Positions 58,087 through 64,000 of a stretch of 64,000 nucleotides of DNA are shown in pieces; position 1 is the stretch's first letter; every line of letters starts with the position of its first letter. This DNA is from Filobasidium wieringae (lineage: Eukaryota; Basidiomycota; Tremellomycetes; Filobasidiales; Filobasidiaceae): NCBI GenBank assembly GCA_001600055.1, contig BCIV01000001.1, forward strand, positions 985,774 through 1,049,773, in the 5' to 3' direction. The notes beneath the pieces were generated by a model. That model saw only the letters and a program-made list of their open reading frames with translations, was not told the DNA's origin and made no database searches. A program made the position numbers and the translations under genes.

Positions 58087-59729
58087 TCAAATCCTACAGA
58101 CCATCAGAGTGACATCGTCCACGCTCTCAACTTTCAATCCCAGAAACGCACTCGCCAGGTGTCGATCATTACCTCGCTCCCAACTCTTCCTCAATACCGC
58201 CCCTGCCAGTCCCAGTCCCTCCGCCTCCGCCGTCTCATCTCCCACACGTCCCGCCCGATCCACCAGCTCGCCCATCGCTTCCACCCAAACACGTTCGAGC
58301 GGTACGGATCGATCCGGACGGGGGAAAGGCATATCCCTCCACCCGTCGGATGATAACATCAAGAACGCTTCGCCAGGTGAGAGGTGCGGTGGTAGTCGAT
58401 GATACCTCACTTCCGAGTCGGTACTGATATAAGGGGGCTACGCGAGGTATGAGTAGAACGAAACGCGCCGGTCAGCAGTTCTCCTCCAGTGACCGCCCCT
58501 CCTCGCCGCTAAATCGTAAACCCACACTGATGATCCTCCCCGCCCCACTCTGGAATTTCCTAACCATCCTGCTGTACGGTTTGACCCTCGGCAGGACCTT
58601 CTCCCCGAAAACCCTAGGGAACTTGAACGCGCAATCCCCCAGCGCGCGAGTACAGATGATCCATCCCAAGTACCTCCCGTCCAAGTAGAGCTCCGGCTCG
58701 GAAGGGTGTTGAGAGTGGATGAGGGCGAGTTCGGTAGGGTTGGAACAGTTTTGGATGGACGTGAGGGGGATGACGATGTGTTCCTCCTTACCGGGCGATC
58801 TGTATCCGAGGACTGGAAAGGCGCACCGCACCCCCCGATCAATGAGGAACCGGTCAAAAATCGACGATCAACCCATCCTCCGCTCACCGGCCTCGCAATC
58901 CCCCAAACCGACCACCCACACGTCCCTCCCTACCACGAGCGCCGCCACCAAACAAGCCCCCGAGATACACCTATCGGCCAGCTCGTGCCCCCTCCCCTCA
59001 TCCGCCTCTAAAACCCGCTCGATCGTCTCACCCGATACCCTCTCGATCTCTCCCCATCCCCCGGGAAACAGATCGAGGAAGTGGGAGAGGAGAACTCGAT
59101 CGTACTCCTTGACCAACCACCTCAAACGTTCCTCCACTTCCGAGCTGGACGAGAGGGGTTGAGCGATCAGACCGGTCTTCAGGAACTCGGGGAGGGTTCG
59201 GATGGTATGGTCCACACAGGAGGGGGATAAGTGTCCGTCCAAGACGATCAGGAGGGTAGCTTCTTCTTCCCCCTCCTCCTCCGCTCCCATTCCCGTTCCT
59301 GTCGAGCAAGAGGGGAAAGGATGGGGCCATGAGAAGGCCGACGAATGGGATCGATCTTCATTCTACCCCATCCCGAAACGCATTGAGTACTACGACCTTT
59401 ACAATGCACCTCTGAAAAACGTGGAGAGAGAGAGAAAGACGTACAAACTTCGCTCCCAATCCATGGACCGGTTGGAACGAAATCACCCCCACCTCCCTCC
59501 CCCCTACCCACCCTCCCTCCTCAAACCCCTTCAGCCTCCTCCCGATCTCTTCCTCCTCCAAAAGCTCGTACGTAGGGAGAACAGCTCTTGCCTCTTCACT
59601 CAACTCCATGGCCGGAGGCGGTGAGTCGGTAAGTGTCGGATCCGCCCAGGGGGGGAGCGGGGAAACGGGTTCGTACAGGTAATAAAAGAATCGCTCGAGG
59701 GAAGGATGGTTGATCGGGTAGGTCAACAT
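58087..59729 (-). CDS. PP2C (PPM) family Ser/Thr phosphatase, divergent, possibly mitochondrial
   Basis: Four exons (59445-59729, 58888-59362, 58526-58812, 58087-58437) give 465 residues. PPM landmarks occur in order: FNEDRSHSS (metal-binding Glu/Asp, residues 97-98), LIVLDGH (about 133-139, in place of the usual DGHGG), SGACLVAALV ... WVVGLGDCEAVLGY, TRALGDCAFKFP, PPYISTDSEV, LSSDGWRD (usual DGLWD) and DDVTLMVCRI. The intron before PPYIS begins GTGGGT, a weaker donor, but gives the family-consistent join. The sequence resembles the pyruvate-dehydrogenase-phosphatase branch (PPY...S-E-V, GDC-AVLG), whose members act in mitochondria; no clear presequence is visible, so location is uncertain. 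The DGH and DGxWD variations suggest altered metal binding, though the key Asp and His residues remain. Confidence 0.82.
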
Positions 59730-60120
59730 GGTGCTGTGCTACCGGATAACGTCTTTCAATCTGAAAGATGAGAGCGGGGAATGGAGCAGATCTGATTGAG
59801 AAGAAGGGATGGATTCCGGACGGGGGGAAAGAATGACCCTGTTCGTGGAGAGGTATAAATACTCGCGACGCCACGGGTCGGGATTATCAAAACGCCGATC
59901 TCAACGTCTCGTCATCTTGGGAAACCTCGTCATCGCCCGCTCAGCTCCGAACTGGATGATCGCCCATGTGGAGCTCGGATCTCCCTCTACAGCTGGTTCT
60001 ACTGCCCATCATAGATTGAAAGCCTCTCCCCCTCTCCACGTTCTACCGCCACGACCCTCGATTCTCACAAGATGACAAATGCTATGCGCGCGTCGAGTTG
60101 ATACATCTCATCTACCTCGT
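59730..60120. promoter_or_regulatory. PP2C promoter / NCA2 3' region
   Basis: A 391-base gap between two minus-strand genes. No gene recognised. Presumed NCA2 3' UTR and PP2C promoter; no motif assigned. Confidence 0.4.
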
Positions 60121-62510
60121 TTACATGCCCTTCCTTCCTCCACTCAACACGGACGTCCTCCATATCCTATCCACCACACGCAGCTTGTCGTTCCTCTCCA
60201 ACGCAGGGTCCTCCAATAACCGGAGATCGTCGATGAATGCCTGCATATAAAACTCGTCTTCAGTTCGTGGGACAACGGCTGGAAAGGACGAGGCCGGGGC
60301 CGCCTTCCACTCACCCCTCTATCGCTAGGCTTCAGACCTCCCGCCCAACTCCTCAAGTTTCCAACGGTAAGTATCATCAACCCTCTCTGCTCATCGTCCA
60401 TCCCCCCCGCTCCCGTTCCCGTGGATGCACCTTCCGCAGCGTTCTTACGGGGAGAAAGGATCAACAGCTTTTCCACGCTCCTGATCCCCCTCAAATACCC
60501 CGATCGACGGTTAGACCCTCTCCTCTCCCCCGTCCAGATCCGTTTGGCCCATCCTCCCAGTCCGTACAGGATCAAGAGGGACGGTGCGAGACCGACAAAG
60601 GCAAAGGTGAGTTGTTGTGATCGCAAGAGATGGTCGAGCGAGAGGAGGGAGAGGGATAGATCGTACTGTCGGTTTGTACGGGTTTTGGTCCGCGATCAAC
60701 GAGAGGGTCACGGGGAGGGGGACGGAGAACGATTCTCACTCACTTTCGTCTTCTGTACCTGTATCAATAACGTCCTGATCAAGTTCCCCATGACGGCATT
60801 CTTCACCGGGCTCTACCAATTCCCACCGAAAGATCAACCATCCGACCCACCCACGCGCGCGCGCGCGCATCGACAGAACACCAAAAAGACACACCTTCAT
60901 CTCGCTCTCATAGACCCGTAAGACGTCTTCCATATTCCCCGCCTTGACCTTCCCGCTCAGATCGGTGAGCGCTTGTCCGGAAAGATGATAATAATCCTTT
61001 CCCAGGTCCAGTACCATCCTCTCCAAAGACTGCCCCCCCGCGTGCGCATCATAGTCCAGTCAGTCCTTCTTGCGCATCGACCCAGAACTCTCTCAACCGA
61101 CAGACGAGCGACTCACAGCTTGATCACTCCTCACGCTCTCAGGGGCCACGCCCAACCCCTCCCCACCCCCTTTAAGCGTCTTCAAAACCTCCTCGAGAGG
61201 CTGGACGACCCATCCCAAGACCCATCCTCTGACCGTCTCCCCCGCGTTCCTCACCTGACCTGCGATCCAATCCTGATTATCCCTCGCCGTCCTAGATCCG
61301 TACCTGACCAGGGGAGGGAGGAGGAGTAACGGTAACCAGAGTCGGGTCAGGCGGGACGGTCGGCCGTGATCGTTCAGGGAAGAGGTGAGGTGGGTGATCC
61401 GAGCGGGCAACGTCGAATGGAGAATGGGAAGAAGGGTGGAAGCCGTCGGGCTAGGTGGAGGAGGGGGTGTAGACGTTCCCACCTGTCTCCCCGAGTCTTT
61501 TCTCGAACGTTTCGCAGTAGGCGTGGAGAATGGGGAAGGAGAGGCCGGTCTCGCGCTCCCCACTGAGCCGGAGGATAGCGGGATCTCGAGGACGTTACAG
61601 ACGACCGTATGCAGTCGAGACGTCTCGTTCACTATGGCTTGCAAGTTATCCTCACTCCCCGTCGTCCGACCGGCTTCTTCCTCCCATCTGGGTCCCTGAC
61701 TAGCAAGGTATCCTATCTTCCTCGCAGCCTCGTTCCTACTCTTCCTCAATACCTTTACACTGGCCAGGATCTCTCTCCTCGTCAGCGTGAACGGGTTATG
61801 GGCGGGGAGGGGCAGGTCTCGGAGGGAAGAGAGGGCCGTACGTGGAGAAGCTTGACGGAACAGTCGGGACATGTGGACGTCGGATAAGGTCGGGATACGG
61901 AATGCCGATTGAGTGAGGGGGTTGGGGATCAGACGATATACCCGGAGAGGGAGGGCTGGTCGTGCGCGACGGGATTGTAAGGACGAGATGGATGGGATCT
62001 CCCAAACGTGGGACGGGACATGAACTCACACTGGATAAAGTACATCCCGATATCTTTCCTACTGTCGAGTACACTTTCCCACCACTGTAAATCGCTCTCC
62101 AACGCTAAAGCGCTCTGCATGACTTCGTCCAGTATCTCCCTCCAGACGACGGTCACCGCTCGAGCCATGATCTGTGCTTCTCGAACTTTATCGACCGGAG
62201 TGACTTTTGGCTGGTTCTGGTTTTGGTTCTGGTTCGACAAGGCATGATCGTTACCCTCCTGGTTGGGTTCATGGATGTCCACCAGGGATTGCAAGACGAC
62301 CTCGAGTTGTTTCCTCGTTATCGGTTTAGCCGTACTCAGATCCCTCAGAGCTCTTTCGATGGTCAGGGAGGTAGGGGAAGATTGGTCCACCTCGGAATCC
62401 GTTCCCAAGACTGAGATGGGGATGGATATGGGGATGGTAGAGAGGGCGGTGAGGGAATGGTTGAGCTCTTCGAAAGCGTACGAGGGAGGGTGGGTGCGGA
62501 GGAACGACAT
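60121..62510 (-). CDS. NCA2: Mitochondrial Nca2 family protein (nuclear control of ATPase)
   Basis: Six exons (62030-62510, 61117-61955, 60895-61029, 60744-60812, 60315-60665, 60121-60240) give 664 residues. Family-typical blocks are the early Trp-rich segment LQWWESVLDSRKDIGMYFIQSLPLRVYRLI, LWLPLLLLPPLVRYGSRT, SPVKNAVMGNLIRTLLIQVQKTK and LLRSQQLTFAFVGLAPSLLILYGL, which includes a likely membrane helix. Yeast Nca2 sits in the mitochondrial outer or inner membrane and was found through its effect on mRNAs for ATP synthase subunits 6 and 8; its molecular action is unknown. A disordered P/S/T stretch interrupts the middle (about residues 255-320). The intron at 60813-60894 holds a (CG)n run. Head-to-head with EMC7. 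Confidence 0.88.
60853..60868. repeat. (CG)n dinucleotide run in NCA2 intron
   Basis: About seven to eight alternating CG steps inside the third intron of NCA2. Alternating purine-pyrimidine of this kind can adopt Z-DNA; no role is claimed. Confidence 0.85.
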
Positions 62511-62831
62511 GATGCGTTGCCTGTCCTTTTTTCTTCCTTTTTCTTCGAGCGACCTATTCCCTAGTCACCTAGCAATGTGATCCTCCTGCTAGCTCGTGCT
62601 GCCAGCGTGTTGGGTGATCTGTGGTTGGTGTCGCTACTCGAAGAGAGAGGATATGGTATTATTTGTCAAGTGAAGTGACGTCGTGATAAAACATGTCAGG
62701 CTCCCGCTCACTCTCGCTAGACTCTCACCTAACCAAAGCCTGGTACTACGCTGTAGCTACTGTTACCATCTCGACTGCTGCTACTGTCACCGCTCCGTTA
62801 CTCTGCTATCACTACCATCACCGCCACCAGC
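62511..62831. promoter_or_regulatory. Divergent promoter region of NCA2 and EMC7
   Basis: 321 bases between opposite start codons. A TTTTTTCTTCCTTTTTCTT-like pyrimidine tract lies near 62527-62547 close to the NCA2 start. An ATG at 62694 on the + strand opens a frame (to about 62923) that would not join the EMC7 frame and could act as an upstream open frame if it is transcribed. Confidence 0.45.
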
Positions 62832-63941
62832 ATGCGACTCGCAGCGTAAGTACTCACACACCTCCCGCCCACGCTCGTTCCCACTTGACCCGACCATCCC
62901 GCATCCCAGATTCGCATCAATAGCGTGCCTCTTCAGCTCGGCGCTCGCACTCGACATCAGAGGATCGATAGAGTGGAACGAACATCTCAAAGGTAAGCTC
63001 AGTAGTAGTGATCACTTCATAGTGGTAACAGCGACAGATCTAATGTAACTACTCCGTGTGACAGATGTGAACGAGTTGCGGCCGAGTGATAGGATCGTGC
63101 TAAACCAGGGGGAACGCTCGACGTTCATACGGAAGGATGGAAGTTTTGTCTTGTGAGTTCATGCCCAAACTACCTCGGTTTATCGAAAAATACGTATCTG
63201 ATCCATATCTTTGAAAAATCTAGCCCTGATGTACCGGAGGGAGAATATATCCTAGAAGTCCTCTCCAATACCCACGCGATCGAGCCCGTAAGCTTGTCCA
63301 TCTCTTGAACCTGATCACTCGGCTAACTTTCCTCACTCTCACTTCACAGCTTTACATCACTATTCCATCCCCAGATTCGATCCATATCCAACCGTATCAC
63401 CCTCTCCGAATCCCCTCCCTGCCGGCTCAACAAGACCCTTTGCTCGCTAGTAGCAGCAGCACCACCTCTCCCAGCGGTCAATCCTCCCCGCCCCTCTCCC
63501 CCTCGCCCTCACTCCCCTACCCGATCCTCCTTCATCCTCAACTCCGTCTCTCCTCCGTCCTCTTCGACCTCCCCCCCTCGGCAGGGACGAACATTCTCCA
63601 AATGTTCAAATCCCCCATGGTCCTCATGCTCGTCTTTACTGGTATCATGGCCATCTTTGCTCCCAAACTCTTGAGCTCGATGGAGATGGATCCGGAGGAT
63701 GCGAAGAGTATGAAAGAGATGAGGGAGAGGTTCCAGAGCGTTCAGACTACCGATTGGGGTGAAAAGTGAGTCCGGTGTGCGGTCGTTTTAGATGAGGGGG
63801 TCGGCGAAGCTGATGAGACTCGATCACGATTGCAGGTTGGCCGGCAAGTTGGCTGGGGTTTCGGGAGAGGGACAAGGGGTCGTTGATGCCGCCCCGCCTT
63901 TGACCGCGTCGACCGCTAATAGGAGAAGAAAAGGTCGTTGA
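62832..63941 (+). CDS. EMC7: ER membrane protein complex subunit 7 (Emc7)
   Basis: Six exons (62832-62845, 62910-62992, 63065-63152, 63224-63287, 63350-63765, 63836-63941) give 256 residues. Exon 1 has only 14 nt (MRLAA), completed by exon 2 to a clean signal peptide MRLAAFASIACLFSSALAL. The lumenal beta-sandwich follows: IRGSIEWN, LNQGERSTFIRKDGSFVLPDVPEGEYILEVLS, the usual EMC7 (DUF2012) pattern. Then comes NILQMFKSPMVLMLVFTGIMAIFAPKLLSSMEMDPEDAKSM, the family's membrane helix and start of the cytosolic tail. A disordered S/P insert (about residues 118-155) is extra. The EMC inserts membrane proteins into the endoplasmic reticulum. An alternative upstream start at 62694 does not reach the conserved frame, and the signal peptide supports 62832. 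Confidence 0.92.
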
Positions 63942-64000
63942 TGGAGATGTTGGTGGTACCGATATATTCATATACCGTTTCATGAGAGAACATTCGCTGC
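63942..64000. other. EMC7 3' region to window end
   Basis: Sixty bases after the EMC7 stop codon with an A/T-rich ATATATTCATATACC stretch; probably 3' UTR. No other feature. Confidence 0.4.

Overview
This is a window of nuclear DNA from an intron-rich fungus, almost certainly a basidiomycete and most likely a yeast-like Tremellomycete (Cryptococcus relatives). The clues are many short introns (about 45-70 nt, mostly GTRNGT...YAG), close head-to-head and tail-to-tail gene packing, and clearly recognisable fungal-type CDC24, SEN2, HIR1, RKM5, YMC1 and NCA2. A species name cannot be read from the sequence. I rebuilt each gene by hand from splice signals and checked that summed exon lengths stay in frame. 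The TMEM205-like gene is cut by the left edge; all others look complete. I saw no tRNA, rRNA, transposon, plasmid-like element or CRISPR array.

Layout. 0-10 kb: the start of a TMEM205-like gene (-), a palmitoylated casein kinase 1 (+), a secreted histidine-type phosphatase (-) and a Gi-class G-alpha (-), followed by a 1.4 kb gap. 10-22 kb: HIR1/HIRA histone chaperone (-) head-to-head with the kinetochore gene MIS12/MTW1 (+), then a 1.9 kb gene-free leader and CDC24 (+), facing a small unknown gene (-). 23-34 kb: SEN2 (+), TOP1 (-), and a beta-propeller/inositol 5-phosphatase (+). 34-43 kb: a large unknown protein (-) and a LIM-LIM-C1-RhoGAP protein (-). 43-52 kb: THO complex subunit HPR1 (+), the mitochondrial carrier YMC1 (+), lysine methyltransferase RKM5 (-) and CDK11 (+). 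52-64 kb: a SWI5/ACE2-type zinc-finger factor (-), an AKR7-type aldo-keto reductase (-), a PP2C phosphatase (-), NCA2 (-) and EMC7 (+).

How the genes relate. Most are housekeeping. Signalling genes are numerous: a Cdc42-type GEF and a LIM RhoGAP that could act on the same GTPase lie 16 kb apart, with CK1, G-alpha and a phosphoinositide phosphatase nearby. A chromatin/chromosome set (HIR1, MIS12, TOP1) and an RNA set (SEN2, HPR1, CDK11) are also present. Nothing indicates co-transcription or a metabolic cluster.

I found no convincing undescribed biological system. The most unusual observations concern gene structure: very small exons (11, 13, 14, 14 and 19 nt), including a 13-nt exon that carries the catalytic tyrosine of topoisomerase I; two GC-AG introns; and a 19-nt GT...AG gap in HIR1 that must be an ultra-short intron or a frame break. 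Two proteins remain unidentified.
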